Part shown: in pieces, positions 8,571-17,945 of the stretch | Layout: each line of letters begins with the position of its first letter | Numbering within the stretch: position 1 is the first letter of the stretch | Virus record (IMG/VR): IMGVR_UViG_3300047200_000500 | Location: 1-64,000 of that record | Strand: one strand, 5' to 3' | Length of the DNA: 64,000 bases | Source of the DNA: a virus | Translations under genes and position numbers: made by a program | The notes under the pieces: model-generated | Told to the model about the DNA's origin: nothing | Seen by the model: the letters and a program-made list of their open reading frames with translations, nothing else | The model's database searches: none

Positions 8571-9512
8571 ATGAATACATCACCAAAACTAGATGATCAA
8601 GCAATACAATATATAATTACAAATTATAATCACCGCAACTCTTCTGAATTAAGCAAAAAATTTAATGTGCAATTATCAACAATAGTTCACCATTTAAAGA
8701 AAAACAATGTTTATATAAAAGTCATGCCAAAACTCAATAATAACGACAAAATCAATATAATAAATGATTATAAAAGAGGGATTGATGTTTTAAAATTATC
8801 TAAACAATATGATATAGCTGTACAAAATGTTCATCGTTTATTAAAATTAAACAACATAAAAATACGTAATTCAAGAAATAAAAATGGTAGATTATATGAC
8901 TTGAATGAAAATTATTTTAGATCAATAAAAAATAGCGATGTTGCATATATAATAGGGTTAATAATAACTGATGGTAATGTAATGATTAGATATAACGGAT
9001 GTTACCTATCGATAACATTACATATAAACGATAAATATATTCTTGAAGAAATAAGCAAAAAATTAAGTTACAATGGCCCATTATACATTTATAAAAATAG
9101 AAATGCATGCGCATTAAAAATATGTTCTAAAATATTATGTGACGATTTAAAAAAATATTGCATTGTACCAAATAAAAGTTTAACTGTAAAGTTTCCTGAT
9201 ATTAACAAATATTTTTATCATTTTTTGAGAGGAGTTATTGATGGTGACGGTTCGATAATGATGTCACAAAAACGTAATAGACCAGCAATAGTTATATATA
9301 GTGGATCTTTTAATTTTACTAATGGCTTATATAAAAAATTATGTAAATTAAAAATGGAACCGGTATTTCAAAAAGTTAATGATAGAGCATACAGAATAAT
9401 TATCGGAAAAAGAAAACCAATAGTAAAATTATTAAAATTGTTATATAAAAATGCGAATATGTTTCTAATAAGAAAAAAAGAAATGGCTAATAAAATTATA
9501 GATCAATTTTAA
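8571..9512 (+). CDS. LAGLIDADG homing endonuclease with N-terminal helix-turn-helix segments
   Basis: 313 residues. Two LAGLIDADG motifs are visible: IIGLIITDGNV (about residues 127-137) and FLRGVIDGDGS (about 218-228), each with its acidic metal ligand. Two helix-turn-helix-like stretches precede them (about residues 20-45 and 75-97), probably adding DNA contacts. The gene stands alone between the PurZ-like and dCMP deaminase genes, oppositely oriented, and its end overlaps the deaminase end by 17 bases. It is very AT-rich. No host gene is interrupted, so it is free-standing. Confidence 0.88.
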   Translation: MNTSPKLDDQAIQYIITNYNHRNSSELSKKFNVQLSTIVHHLKKNNVYIKVMPKLNNNDKINIINDYKRGIDVLKLSKQYDIAVQNVHRLLKLNNIKIRNSRNKNGRLYDLNENYFRSIKNSDVAYIIGLIITDGNVMIRYNGCYLSITLHINDKYILEEISKKLSYNGPLYIYKNRNACALKICSKILCDDLKKYCIVPNKSLTVKFPDINKYFYHFLRGVIDGDGSIMMSQKRNRPAIVIYSGSFNFTNGLYKKLCKLKMEPVFQKVNDRAYRIIIGKRKPIVKLLKLLYKNANMFLIRKKEMANKIIDQF

Positions 9513-10029
9513 TCATTTTAATTTTTAATTTTTTTAGCATCTTATCAGAAACTTCATCATATGGATATATATCCATATAACATACAGTTTTTATTTTACT
9601 TGGTAAAATAACATTTTTAACACAATTGTGACATGGGTAATTTGTTATAAACATTTTTGATGTTTTTGGATTAAATCTATCAATTGCTTTTATGAAATTA
9701 TTTTGCTCGGCATGTACCACATAAGCATATTTGTTATGTTTATCATCTTTATTCCTATTGTCCCATAACAAAACTTCGTCTGGGAAACCAACTGGAAAAC
9801 CATTATATCCAAGAAATAACGCTCCACTGTCATAATCATAAATTGATGAACCAACTTTTGTATTTGGATCTTTTGACCGAATTTGTGACCATAAATATGT
9901 AATTAACATTACTGATTTATCAATATCCAACTTACTTTTATAACATTTATTTACAATGTTATTTTTAAAATTTAAAATTTTATTAATATCTAGCTTGGTA
10001 TCTTTGCTATTACGTTTTGATTCATCCAT
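9496..10029 (-). CDS. Deoxycytidylate (dCMP) deaminase
   Basis: 177 residues of the zinc-dependent cytidine/dCMP deaminase fold: HAEQN (His106, catalytic Glu108) and PCHNC (Cys133, Cys136) supply the zinc site, and KVGSSIYDYDSGALFLGYNGFP is split around the usual substrate strand. The enzyme turns dCMP to dUMP for dTTP synthesis, as T4 cd does. About 30 extra N-terminal residues overlap the upstream zinc-ribbon gene, so a later start is possible. It fits with the PurZ-like and deoxyribosyltransferase-like neighbours as nucleotide metabolism. Confidence 0.9.
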   Translation of the reverse strand: MDESKRNSKDTKLDINKILNFKNNIVNKCYKSKLDIDKSVMLITYLWSQIRSKDPNTKVGSSIYDYDSGALFLGYNGFPVGFPDEVLLWDNRNKDDKHNKYAYVVHAEQNNFIKAIDRFNPKTSKMFITNYPCHNCVKNVILPSKIKTVCYMDIYPYDEVSDKMLKKLKIKMIKIDL

Positions 10030-10334
10030 ATAAGTTTATTTCCTTTAAATAAAATACGGGCATGCAGATGATCCAATTCTTTAACAAAACCATCTTTTAA
10101 AAATAATGGATGTTTTGTATCAACGCACATTACAGAATCACCTATTTTAAAATTCGGCAAAATAACTTCAAGAAAATTGTGAAACGGTACACCAACAGAA
10201 CAAATATCATCGCTTGTTGCTAATGAATGGTTAAATCTGTAAATGTTACCACAATTAGAACAATTAAATATTATATGTTCTGATGTAACTTCACTTTCTT
10301 TTTCATTAAAATGTTTACAATATGGACAATACAT
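9990..10334 (-). CDS. Zinc-ribbon protein
   Basis: 114 residues. CPYC at residues 3-6 and CSNCG at about 25-29 form a classic N-terminal zinc ribbon; the remainder is beta-rich with no catalytic motif. Its end overlaps the deaminase start by 40 bases. Function unknown. Confidence 0.65.
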   Translation of the reverse strand: MYCPYCKHFNEKESEVTSEHIIFNCSNCGNIYRFNHSLATSDDICSVGVPFHNFLEVILPNFKIGDSVMCVDTKHPLFLKDGFVKELDHLHARILFKGNKLIWMNQNVIAKIPS

Positions 10335-10335
10335 G

Positions 10336-10971
10336 TCATAATTTAGAAGCGTGCATTGAAAACATTACATTGTTTAATAACGAAATGTTTTCTGGCGCTG
10401 CCTCAAGTTTAATTTTAGCTTGAGTCATACCAATCCCTTCTCTAATTAAATTACCAACTTCTAATCTATTTTCAAACGTAACATTGACCGGAGTTACAAT
10501 TCTAATTAAATCAAATTTGATATCTTTATAACTTTCTTTAATTGCTTTGATACAATTTTCTATATGCTTGGTTCCATATGCAGTGTTAATAATCCATCTA
10601 ATAGCCATTGCTTGATTGTATTGCTTCAAGAAATTACTTACAGATTTCATCTCATTCATTAATTCTGTGTAATTTTTATTTTTAGAAAGACCTATTTCAC
10701 ACCCATTAATGTTGCCATAATTTATTTTATGCATCATTTTATTAAGGCCAAAAGTTAAGCCAAGCAAATCAATTTCAACCATGATACTATATTTAGAATT
10801 TAATCTTGTCCTCATCAAAGCAATTAAGTCACAAAATTCTGGTGATACAATTATTGCCGGGCATTTATATTTTGTGGCAAGTAAATCAATTTTAGTAATA
10901 TCTGGAAAACTTCTTTCTGGAGTTAAAATATATGGTTCAACTTTTACTGATTTATCAAGAGTTAATGGCAT
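10336..10971 (-). CDS. Hypothetical protein, possibly a TIM-barrel aldolase-like fold
   Basis: 211 residues with alternating strands and helices (for example IMVEIDLLGLTFG, GCEIGLSKNKNY, AIRWIINTAYGT, FDLIRIVTPVN). The pattern recalls deoxyribose-phosphate aldolase-type barrels, but I cannot see the catalytic Lys with confidence. It lies one base from the zinc-ribbon gene in the nucleotide-metabolism run, which is why a sugar- or nucleotide-related role is worth considering. Confidence 0.5.
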   Translation of the reverse strand: MPLTLDKSVKVEPYILTPERSFPDITKIDLLATKYKCPAIIVSPEFCDLIALMRTRLNSKYSIMVEIDLLGLTFGLNKMMHKINYGNINGCEIGLSKNKNYTELMNEMKSVSNFLKQYNQAMAIRWIINTAYGTKHIENCIKAIKESYKDIKFDLIRIVTPVNVTFENRLEVGNLIREGIGMTQAKIKLEAAPENISLLNNVMFSMHASKL

Positions 10972-11016
10972 GGTTTATCCACTTGTTGTTTAAGAATATC
11001 CAGGACAAATTATCTA

Positions 11017-11580
11017 CTATGCTGGCCAATTATTGGGTAAGAATATCCATTTTAACTTATTTGGTTCGATTATTCCTGAATGTATTTTTATCAAATATTC
11101 TGTTAAATCATTCATTGGGCCAAAAAATGTTGTATTTATTTCAAATTGATCACCGAACTGTACTAATCTCCACATCGAATCTATTTTATCTTTATCATCA
11201 GTAAAAAACAAAACTGGTTTATTTTGATCACTGGCCTTCGCTAATTCATGAAAAGTACCAACAGTAGGGCCACCTATTTTACAAATTACAAAATCACAAG
11301 CCGAAACCAATCTTAAACAAACATTTTTTATTGAATTATTCCTGTCGAAAATATGTGATACTTTAGTTACTGCAAGATTATCAAAATTGTTATTAATGTA
11401 GTTTCTGTCAGCTTTTTGATCATCACCAGTAACACTAGACATCCAAGATGGTTTAATTAATGGATCCCATACTTTAATACCAAGTTTTTTAAGTTTTGGA
11501 GTTATTTTAACTCTCCAATCATCATCATGGTTCTCGATTGGTCCTGCCAAGTACGCCTTAGTATTGTTTAATAAATTCAT
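11017..11580 (-). CDS. Nucleoside 2-deoxyribosyltransferase-like protein
   Basis: 187 residues. The N-terminal AYLAGPIE (residues 9-16) and the later CDFVICKIGGPTVGTFHELA, with a candidate nucleophile Glu at about 112, are the two signatures of the nucleoside 2-deoxyribosyltransferase fold. Members swap or hydrolyse the base on a deoxyribonucleoside or its phosphate. In phages they help salvage or prepare unusual nucleotides, which would suit a PurZ-like neighbour. The substrate is unknown. Upstream on this strand is a GTATTTTATAAAAC element just before the ATG. Confidence 0.65.
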   Translation of the reverse strand: MNLLNNTKAYLAGPIENHDDDWRVKITPKLKKLGIKVWDPLIKPSWMSSVTGDDQKADRNYINNNFDNLAVTKVSHIFDRNNSIKNVCLRLVSACDFVICKIGGPTVGTFHELAKASDQNKPVLFFTDDKDKIDSMWRLVQFGDQFEINTTFFGPMNDLTEYLIKIHSGIIEPNKLKWIFLPNNWPA

Positions 11581-11600
11581 GTTTTATAAAATACAGCCTA

Positions 11601-12530
11601 TCATTTAGATAAATCTAAAATTTTTTGGATTGCATCTTTGTGGTCCCATTTATTGAATTTTTCTACAAAAGAAAATGGATTATAACTTGAACAGAAATAA
11701 AATTTCTTCCTCATTTCTTCTGATAAAATAGTTGCAGCGTGATTATAATGATTTGCTTCATATGTAAATCTTTGGATTCTTATTTCAGTATCAACATCTG
11801 GATTAAAACCATTTCCATAATGATGAGTTTTCCCATTGACAGCACACATATCTATACCAAATATAAATATCTTATCAAAATTCATAAATAATGCTGTTTG
11901 CATATTGGCATAAACACTACTCCTTCCTATATAATATCCATTAGTAATATCAATATTAAAACCTTGTCCTTGTATCGCCTTTATTAAAATCTGGTTTGAT
12001 CTTCTTGCTCTTACTCCTATACTATTTATCAATAATCCATTATATGATTCAAATTCTAATTTGTTCCTTTCATATTGACTTTGGTCACAAAATGCCCAAT
12101 AATCAGTTGGCCATATATAACTTATAGGTTTGTTTATTACCATTGTTCTGATATTTTTACCATTTTTTAAAGGTGAAAAATCAACTTCATTCGCAGACGG
12201 ACCACAAGCTATCATCACAAGTATTTGTCCAGTTCCAGAGTTTTTTAAACTCATTAACCTATTATAGTCTGCATCTCTAGTTATTGGGTTTTGTTGACTT
12301 CTGTTTACTTGTCTTATTGTTTTGTTGCTTACAAGTGGTTTATTTATTGGTTTGTGATTATTATTTACAAGAATTCTTGTTTGCGGTAACTGTTTTACAA
12401 ATAATCTAGAATTTTGAAGTTCTCTAGGTGGTTCTAAAACTTTTCCTATTCTTGGAATAGGCGGCTGAACACGTTTTATGATATTTTTGATATCTCTTTG
12501 CCTAACAACTGGAATAATTCTTTTGTTCAT
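11601..12530 (-). CDS. DUF115/sialyltransferase-like protein
   Basis: 309 residues. An N-terminal 85-residue basic, Pro/Asn-rich region is followed by a domain beginning ILVMIACGPSANEVD, with IFIFGIDMCAVNGKTHHYG later. This layout resembles DUF115 and the CstI-type sialyltransferase fold, where GPS and GxD segments build the nucleotide site. The protein at 17946-18968 has a similar plan. It may transfer a sugar or pyrophosphate group. The donor and target cannot be read. Confidence 0.5.
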   Translation of the reverse strand: MNKRIIPVVRQRDIKNIIKRVQPPIPRIGKVLEPPRELQNSRLFVKQLPQTRILVNNNHKPINKPLVSNKTIRQVNRSQQNPITRDADYNRLMSLKNSGTGQILVMIACGPSANEVDFSPLKNGKNIRTMVINKPISYIWPTDYWAFCDQSQYERNKLEFESYNGLLINSIGVRARRSNQILIKAIQGQGFNIDITNGYYIGRSSVYANMQTALFMNFDKIFIFGIDMCAVNGKTHHYGNGFNPDVDTEIRIQRFTYEANHYNHAATILSEEMRKKFYFCSSYNPFSFVEKFNKWDHKDAIQKILDLSK

Positions 12531-12543
12531 TCTATATCTTTGT

Positions 12544-13002
12544 TCAATCAGAAGAATTTACGCCATCAGAATGATCATAAAAATTTGAGATATGGCTAAG
12601 CAATTCCGGGGCTTTCTCTTGAACTACTTGACGAACGAATGCGGAGTGATTCTTTTTTCTTCTTTTATCACTGTTTTTGAAAGAACAGAGAAGTCTTTGA
12701 ACAGTTGTAGTGACCAAGTTAAACACAGGACTACCACCTTGACAACTAGGCTTAAACTTCAACCTTCCAGTTCTAATCTTTTCAAAAAGTTTAGTGACAG
12801 CTTCGTTAGCAAGATTGCAATGTTCTTCATCATCTTTCGGCCTGAAATTTTTAGAGATACCTAAACAAATAAGATATAACATTTCTGACATGTGCTTCCA
12901 GTTTCGGTCATCACCAGTGTCCCTCCACCCAGCCCACCACTCTTCTAACTCTTTGGAATTAACATAAAATTTTGTTGGCTTCTTCGGCTTAATCAGTTTC
13001 AT
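12544..13002 (-). CDS. Late-transcription sigma factor, T4 gp55-like
   Basis: Start set at the ATG at 13002 (152 residues); the longer open frame would overlap the divergent gene. The opening KPTKFYVNSKELEEWW matches the KYYVNPNDF-type start of T4 gp55. The central helices (LANEAVTKLFEKI, then SPVFNLVTTTVQRLLCSF with a Lys/Arg cluster) match the sigma region-2 part that binds core RNA polymerase and melts the promoter. A TGTATTTAAGG element precedes the start, like sites before other genes here. Confidence 0.7.
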   Translation of the reverse strand: MKLIKPKKPTKFYVNSKELEEWWAGWRDTGDDRNWKHMSEMLYLICLGISKNFRPKDDEEHCNLANEAVTKLFEKIRTGRLKFKPSCQGGSPVFNLVTTTVQRLLCSFKNSDKRRKKNHSAFVRQVVQEKAPELLSHISNFYDHSDGVNSSD

Positions 13003-13005
13003 TAA

Positions 13006-13016
13006 CCTTAAATACA
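13006..13016 (-). promoter_or_regulatory. Late-promoter-like element before the gp55-like gene
   Basis: Reads TGTATTTAAGG on the minus strand, four bases from the ATG. It shares the GTATWTAA core seen before many start codons in the window. Only 22 bases separate this start from the divergent one at 13025. Confidence 0.4.
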
Positions 13017-13024
13017 GGACAAAT

Positions 13025-14212
13025 ATGAGCAGCAGTGTCGGAATGCAAATGCCAGGGTTGTATCTTCGTGGTTCATTAAAAAGAACTATGAGAGATGTAG
13101 ACCCAGAAATGAAAGCAGAAGTCGAAGAAATTATTAGCATGGTTTATAGTGATCCACAGTTGCAAGCATGTAAAATTCAATTTAAAAATGCTTTAAGAAA
13201 TACTATCGGCGGTGACTACAGATCGGATCAAGAGTCTGCTGATCAAGAATTTTTAGTAGCAGTATGGAGAGCAGCTGTTGCAGCAAAATGTGGATGGGGC
13301 AAACATCCAGCATCACAATCAACAATTGATGACAAAATACAAAGAAAGAAATTTTTTCAAACCTGGGTTTTTAACTATTTGAGACAAATGTTGTTAGAGA
13401 ACAAACCAGCAATTCAAAAAATTGAAACATATGATAATATACCAACGTACGAACATGTAAAAAACGAAATAATTCAATCTCTAGATGGTCATCAAAGAAT
13501 TATAAAAGAATATACATATGGTGAATGTGAAATATCAGTAAACACTAATATATTACCTACTTCAATAATAGCAAAACTGAATGTTCTAAGTGAACATTAT
13601 TGTGACAAAAATATCGACATTACTATTAACGATGATAAAATATTAGTCCTATCATCGTTTGAAATATTAAAAAAGAAATTAATAGAATTGTTAAATCCTA
13701 AGATAGATTATGATTCTGTTGTGAAATTCAGTGTAAGTGTCGATTTAAATCTTGTTTCAACTGAAATAATAAAATCAATGAACGAATTATTAAATAAGTA
13801 TTTTACTAAATTAGGCATAAAAATTACAAATAATTCAATTGAAATAGATAATTATGATAACGCAATATGTCAAAAGAAAGTTATCAAATCAAGTAGAGTT
13901 ATCATCAAATCAGTTCATAGGAATGACAACGATGAAGAAAATTGCATTCCGGAGATTGCCGATATGAATCCGGAAGAATTTAAGGACCCAGATACTATTA
14001 AAGTGTTTTATGAAAGTCTTTCAGATGATGCTAAAAAAATTGTTGATGTTATTATTAATCAACCAGATGAATATGAAGAAACATTTAAAACAAAGAAACC
14101 TGTACAGAAATATATTAGTGAATATCTTGGTTTTGAGCTAAATTATACTAAGCAATTATATTCAGAAATGAGAATAAAATATGTTAATTTAATTGGAAGA
14201 TCAAAAGATTAA
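13025..14212 (+). CDS. Sigma-70-like factor, probable
   Basis: 395 residues. Residues about 60-125 (SADQEFLVAVWRAAVAA, then KKFFQTWVFNYLRQMLLE) fit sigma region 2, where a 'fxTWvxxYlRq' helix contacts the -10 element. A long, poorly conserved insert follows. The last 70 residues (LSDDAKKIVDVIIN, KPVQKYISEYLG, YSEMRIKYVNLIG) fit a region-4-like helix-turn-helix. The gene is divergent from the gp55-like gene, with an AGGA ribosome site. If correct, the phage encodes two sigma-like proteins side by side. Confidence 0.45.
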   Translation: MSSSVGMQMPGLYLRGSLKRTMRDVDPEMKAEVEEIISMVYSDPQLQACKIQFKNALRNTIGGDYRSDQESADQEFLVAVWRAAVAAKCGWGKHPASQSTIDDKIQRKKFFQTWVFNYLRQMLLENKPAIQKIETYDNIPTYEHVKNEIIQSLDGHQRIIKEYTYGECEISVNTNILPTSIIAKLNVLSEHYCDKNIDITINDDKILVLSSFEILKKKLIELLNPKIDYDSVVKFSVSVDLNLVSTEIIKSMNELLNKYFTKLGIKITNNSIEIDNYDNAICQKKVIKSSRVIIKSVHRNDNDEENCIPEIADMNPEEFKDPDTIKVFYESLSDDAKKIVDVIINQPDEYEETFKTKKPVQKYISEYLGFELNYTKQLYSEMRIKYVNLIGRSKD

Positions 14213-14670
14213 TACTTACCCATTAGTGGAGTTGTACTCATTTTTTGTCCAGATTTTTTATTAATATCATAAATGTTCGATGAATCGCCAATAAAATCAA
14301 CTATAACATCGATAATCTTTTTAATAGAAATCGGCCCATTAAAATCTTTTATTACATTTCTATTGTTTTGAATATCTGTAAAATTTTTGTGATCGGTATA
14401 TCCTAAGAAAATTCTTTTATTACCAAGTATGAACATATTCCATGCAACTTTAATAGTATTATCAATCAAGTCTATATCTTCTATGTTATATGCAACTTCT
14501 ATTGTTTTATTTGAAAAAGATTGTTCATTTAAATCTTGTAAAGATGGTGGATAAGCACATATTTCGAATGTCTTATCATACCCTTTATCATTGAAATATT
14601 TAACTAATGATCTACGGAGATATTCTCTCTGTAATATCCTAGTGATATCATCTTTGACTTTTTTATTCAT
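14209..14670 (-). CDS. Hypothetical protein downstream of gp46
   Basis: The open frame starts at a GTG (14691), but the ATG at 14670 overlaps the gp46 stop by eight bases and is more likely; the product is 153 residues. It has an alpha/beta pattern without known motifs. Being translationally coupled to gp46/gp47, it might assist end processing, but no family is recognised. It overlaps the end of the convergent sigma-like gene by four bases. Confidence 0.6.
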   Translation of the reverse strand: MNKKVKDDITRILQREYLRRSLVKYFNDKGYDKTFEICAYPPSLQDLNEQSFSNKTIEVAYNIEDIDLIDNTIKVAWNMFILGNKRIFLGYTDHKNFTDIQNNRNVIKDFNGPISIKKIIDVIVDFIGDSSNIYDINKKSGQKMSTTPLMGKY

Positions 14671-16906
14671 TAACAATGTATGAGTTCCCACCTTTATTTT
14701 TTACTTTAATCTGGTGTGGAAATTTATCTCTCATTATTTCTTTATGAGAAATTATAAATATATTGGTCAACCCACTATTTCTCTTAATAATGTCATCATT
14801 TAATAAAGTGACCAATCTATTAGTAGTAAATGGGTCTATTCTCCCATCAACTTCGTCTAATACCATCAAATTACATTGTGGTCCGAATACACTAGCATGT
14901 AAGTCGTTTAATGCGAACATAATACTTAAATCGATTCTCTTTTTTTCTCCTCCAGAATGAGTTTTGTATCCCCATCTGTCTATTTTAACATTTAAAAATT
15001 CGTCGAATTCAACTTTATCTTCTATTTCAAATGTGTCAAAGTAATATTTAATAAATTTATTAAATGTTGGGATTATTTCACTAATCCAGAATGCCCTCAT
15101 TTTCTTTTTATTATAATAACTATCTCTTATATAATCAACATGCATCTTTAATTTTCTTTGCTTATTTAATTCATCCTGTTGCTTTGATATATCAATTGTA
15201 ATATCATTAAGATTTGATTTTTTACCAGAAACTAATGATTCATATGGGTTTTCCGAATTTTTTATTTCGTTAATCCTGATTTGTATTTTTAATATTTCTT
15301 CTTTAATTCTAGAATTTAATTTAATTATTTCAGATTGTTTTATTTCTATGTCTTTTTTAAAATTATTATATTCATTTAATTGGTCTTTTGCTTCCTCAAT
15401 TGTCATTTGTGGTCTTGTTAAATCAACAATTTCTATTGATTTGATCTGATTTTCAATATCCTTAATGCCTGCTGCTAATTTTAATCTAGACTCATTTAAT
15501 GGATTTATTTTTAATTTTATTTCATCAGCTTCTTTGATGTTAAACTTTAATTTATCAACACTAATTTCTGGTTCATCGATTGATTCAAGTTTAATTATTA
15601 TCTCTGAGATTTCAGTTTTCTTATTTTCTAATTGTGACACTGTTGGAATCATTGAATCAATCTTTAAAGTTTTATCATTTATTATTGAGCAAACGTGGTC
15701 ATTAGTAATTTCATGAAAACATTTGGGACATAATTGTTCTTCTTTTATATTAGTAATGTTTTTAATATCATCTCTTAATTTTTGAGTATTAAATTTTAGA
15801 TCACGAACATCATCATTTATTTTTATAATATCATTTCTTAATTCTTTTAGTTTTTCAGACGCTTTGTTGAATTTATCCCATGATCCAATCAACAAATTTT
15901 CATCGATTAATTTAATATTATCTAATTTAGTAGTTAGATCTTTAAGTTCCCACCCAGTATTATTTAGTTTGTTTTCAAATTTTGATTTTAACTGATTTAA
16001 TCCTGTTATTTTAGTTAAATTGGCATCATTTGTTATTTTTGTTTTTTCATATGAATCCCATTGCTGTTTTATTTCATCAATATTCGATAATGTGAAATTT
16101 TTTATTTTACCATTTAATTCATCTATTTGCTTTTTAATATTATCAATTTGTTTATCAATAATAGACTTGTTATTTAACAGTTCTAATTTGATATTATTAA
16201 TTTTTATTGTTTTATTTTCATCAAATTCTTTGGTCTTTAATAATAATCCATTTATTTCATGTTCAAGAGAACTTTTAGAATTGTTTAAACTGCCAATTTT
16301 AGTTTCTAATACAGAAATATCTTCAGTAAGTTTGGAAACTTTATCTTTAGCTGTTAACGCAATTGCATTAAATGATGTTATTTTAATAAATCTTTCAAAA
16401 ATTGTTCTACGTTTTGCATCACTGACATTTAAAAACCCTTCGCTTAATTGACCATAAACTACGCTTACAATGAATGTCCTATAATCAATTTTAAATAAAT
16501 TGTTTAAGAAATCTTGACTAGGTACAGTTGTTGATCTTGTTATATCTTCTCCATTTTTAAGAATTATTAATTCATTACTACCAGCAACCTTTCTAGTACG
16601 AATTATTTCATATCCATCAGTAGTAGTTATTTTAGTTGAACAATTTTTTCCAGTATGCCAATTTACTACACTATCTCCTGGTTTTTCAAGATATGTAAGA
16701 TGACCAAATAAACACCATACAACTGCTTCTATTAGTGAAGACTTGCCGGAACCTATTCTTTTTTCATCACCTGGGTTAGATAAATCGTTTTCTTCAAATT
16801 CACCTAATATTTGTGATATCCCAGCATATTTGCTCAATAAAACTTTTGTTACATAATCACCATATCCAAGAAAATTTTTAAATTCAATTGATTCAATCGA
16901 TATCAT
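14663..16906 (-). CDS. SbcC/Rad50-type ATPase, T4 gp46-like
   Basis: 747 residues. Walker A is GSGKSS (about 52-57), the coiled-coil zinc hook is CPKC (393-396), the ABC signature is SGGEKKRIDL, and Walker B is LMVLDEVDGR. The two coiled-coil arms between these are unmistakable. With gp47 it forms the nuclease complex that resects double-strand ends to load recombinase. The start overlaps the end of gp47 by 14 bases, showing cotranslation. Confidence 0.95.
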   Translation of the reverse strand: MISIESIEFKNFLGYGDYVTKVLLSKYAGISQILGEFEENDLSNPGDEKRIGSGKSSLIEAVVWCLFGHLTYLEKPGDSVVNWHTGKNCSTKITTTDGYEIIRTRKVAGSNELIILKNGEDITRSTTVPSQDFLNNLFKIDYRTFIVSVVYGQLSEGFLNVSDAKRRTIFERFIKITSFNAIALTAKDKVSKLTEDISVLETKIGSLNNSKSSLEHEINGLLLKTKEFDENKTIKINNIKLELLNNKSIIDKQIDNIKKQIDELNGKIKNFTLSNIDEIKQQWDSYEKTKITNDANLTKITGLNQLKSKFENKLNNTGWELKDLTTKLDNIKLIDENLLIGSWDKFNKASEKLKELRNDIIKINDDVRDLKFNTQKLRDDIKNITNIKEEQLCPKCFHEITNDHVCSIINDKTLKIDSMIPTVSQLENKKTEISEIIIKLESIDEPEISVDKLKFNIKEADEIKLKINPLNESRLKLAAGIKDIENQIKSIEIVDLTRPQMTIEEAKDQLNEYNNFKKDIEIKQSEIIKLNSRIKEEILKIQIRINEIKNSENPYESLVSGKKSNLNDITIDISKQQDELNKQRKLKMHVDYIRDSYYNKKKMRAFWISEIIPTFNKFIKYYFDTFEIEDKVEFDEFLNVKIDRWGYKTHSGGEKKRIDLSIMFALNDLHASVFGPQCNLMVLDEVDGRIDPFTTNRLVTLLNDDIIKRNSGLTNIFIISHKEIMRDKFPHQIKVKNKGGNSYIVNE

Positions 16907-17942
16907 CTTCTTCCTCTATTTTAGTCTGTGATCTTATGTCTTTTTCTAGAAGCAATAAAACATTTTTATCTAGTCCTTCTGGTTTGTCATAATCTATCCA
17001 TGATTCAAATATGTCTTTACCTTCTTTCATTATTGAATTTTTGTCAATTTTTATTATTTTGTCTTTTGGTTTTACTATTATTATTTTTAAAGCCCCAGCA
17101 TCTTTTAATATCTTTTTAATTTCTGACTCGTCCTGGCCTTCTTTTAATAATATTTTTACATTGTTTCCTTTAACATTTTTAATAATAGAATCAACATCAT
17201 CTGATGTTATAAAATCGGGCGGAGACGATGAATCATCATTAGGCAAATCATTAAATTCCACAAACTGATGGTCATTAATCTTTGGGTCATAAACAAAAAA
17301 TCCATGAGTTACTAATCCCTCATCAAATCTGAACGGTATTGGACTACCTGGGACCCAAGATTTTTCACCAACTTTTTGATGACAATGGAAATGTCCAGCG
17401 TATATTCTTGAAAATTTTGTTTTATCGAAATTAACTATACTCCAATTTTGAATTAAGAAACACATATTATAAGTAGCATTAGTAATTCCAACATGTGTCA
17501 GCAAAATATCATCTTCAGAAGCTTTATCATTGACAATATCAATAATTTTCATAAATGTTTGTTCTGATTCTACAAATGGAATGCACCAAAATTTTCTTCC
17601 GCCATATTCAAAATTAGAAACATTCTCTATTAAGTTAATGAATTTTCCAAATGGCTTTAATGCTGTAATTTCCCAATTAAATCTATTAAACATGTCATGA
17701 TTGCCAGGAAATAACACCATTTCAACATTATTATCGCACATTCTTTGAAATAATTCAGTTATAGCATTGCTCACATCATGAGTTAAATATTCTCTATGAT
17801 GTGTTAAATCTCCTAACATAAAAATTTTCTCAATTTTTTCTCTAATACAATAATCAAGCATTTTGTTAAATGCCCATTTTAAATCATCCAGTCTCTCTGG
17901 ATGACCAAAATGCCAATCAGCAGTTATTATTATTTTATTCAC
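16893..17942 (-). CDS. SbcD/Mre11-type nuclease, T4 gp47-like
   Basis: 349 residues of the calcineurin-like phosphoesterase family: DWH at 9-11, GDLTHH, GNHD, LLTHVG and AGHFHCH supply the two-metal active site. Residues after about 220 form the capping and partner-binding region and are rich in Asp/Ser and Lys. It is the nuclease partner of the neighbouring gp46-like ATPase, overlaps that gene, and lies four bases from the upstream gene's stop. Confidence 0.95.
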   Translation of the reverse strand: MNKIIITADWHFGHPERLDDLKWAFNKMLDYCIREKIEKIFMLGDLTHHREYLTHDVSNAITELFQRMCDNNVEMVLFPGNHDMFNRFNWEITALKPFGKFINLIENVSNFEYGGRKFWCIPFVESEQTFMKIIDIVNDKASEDDILLTHVGITNATYNMCFLIQNWSIVNFDKTKFSRIYAGHFHCHQKVGEKSWVPGSPIPFRFDEGLVTHGFFVYDPKINDHQFVEFNDLPNDDSSSPPDFITSDDVDSIIKNVKGNNVKILLKEGQDESEIKKILKDAGALKIIIVKPKDKIIKIDKNSIMKEGKDIFESWIDYDKPEGLDKNVLLLLEKDIRSQTKIEEEDDID

Positions 17943-17945
17943 TCA

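Noticed and set aside
12592-12864. 90-residue plus-strand frame opposite the gp55-like gene
   Set aside because: It lies inside the better supported minus-strand sigma gene and has no ribosome site.
12544-13140. 198-residue version of the gp55-like gene
   Set aside because: The extra N-terminus would overlap the divergent gene by over 100 bases and lacks similarity to gp55; the ATG at 13002 fits a promoter and the gp55 start.
16020-16451. 143-residue hydrophobic plus-strand frame
   Set aside because: It is the shadow of the gp46 coiled coil; AT-rich Lys/Glu/Asn codons read as Phe/Ile/Leu on the other strand.
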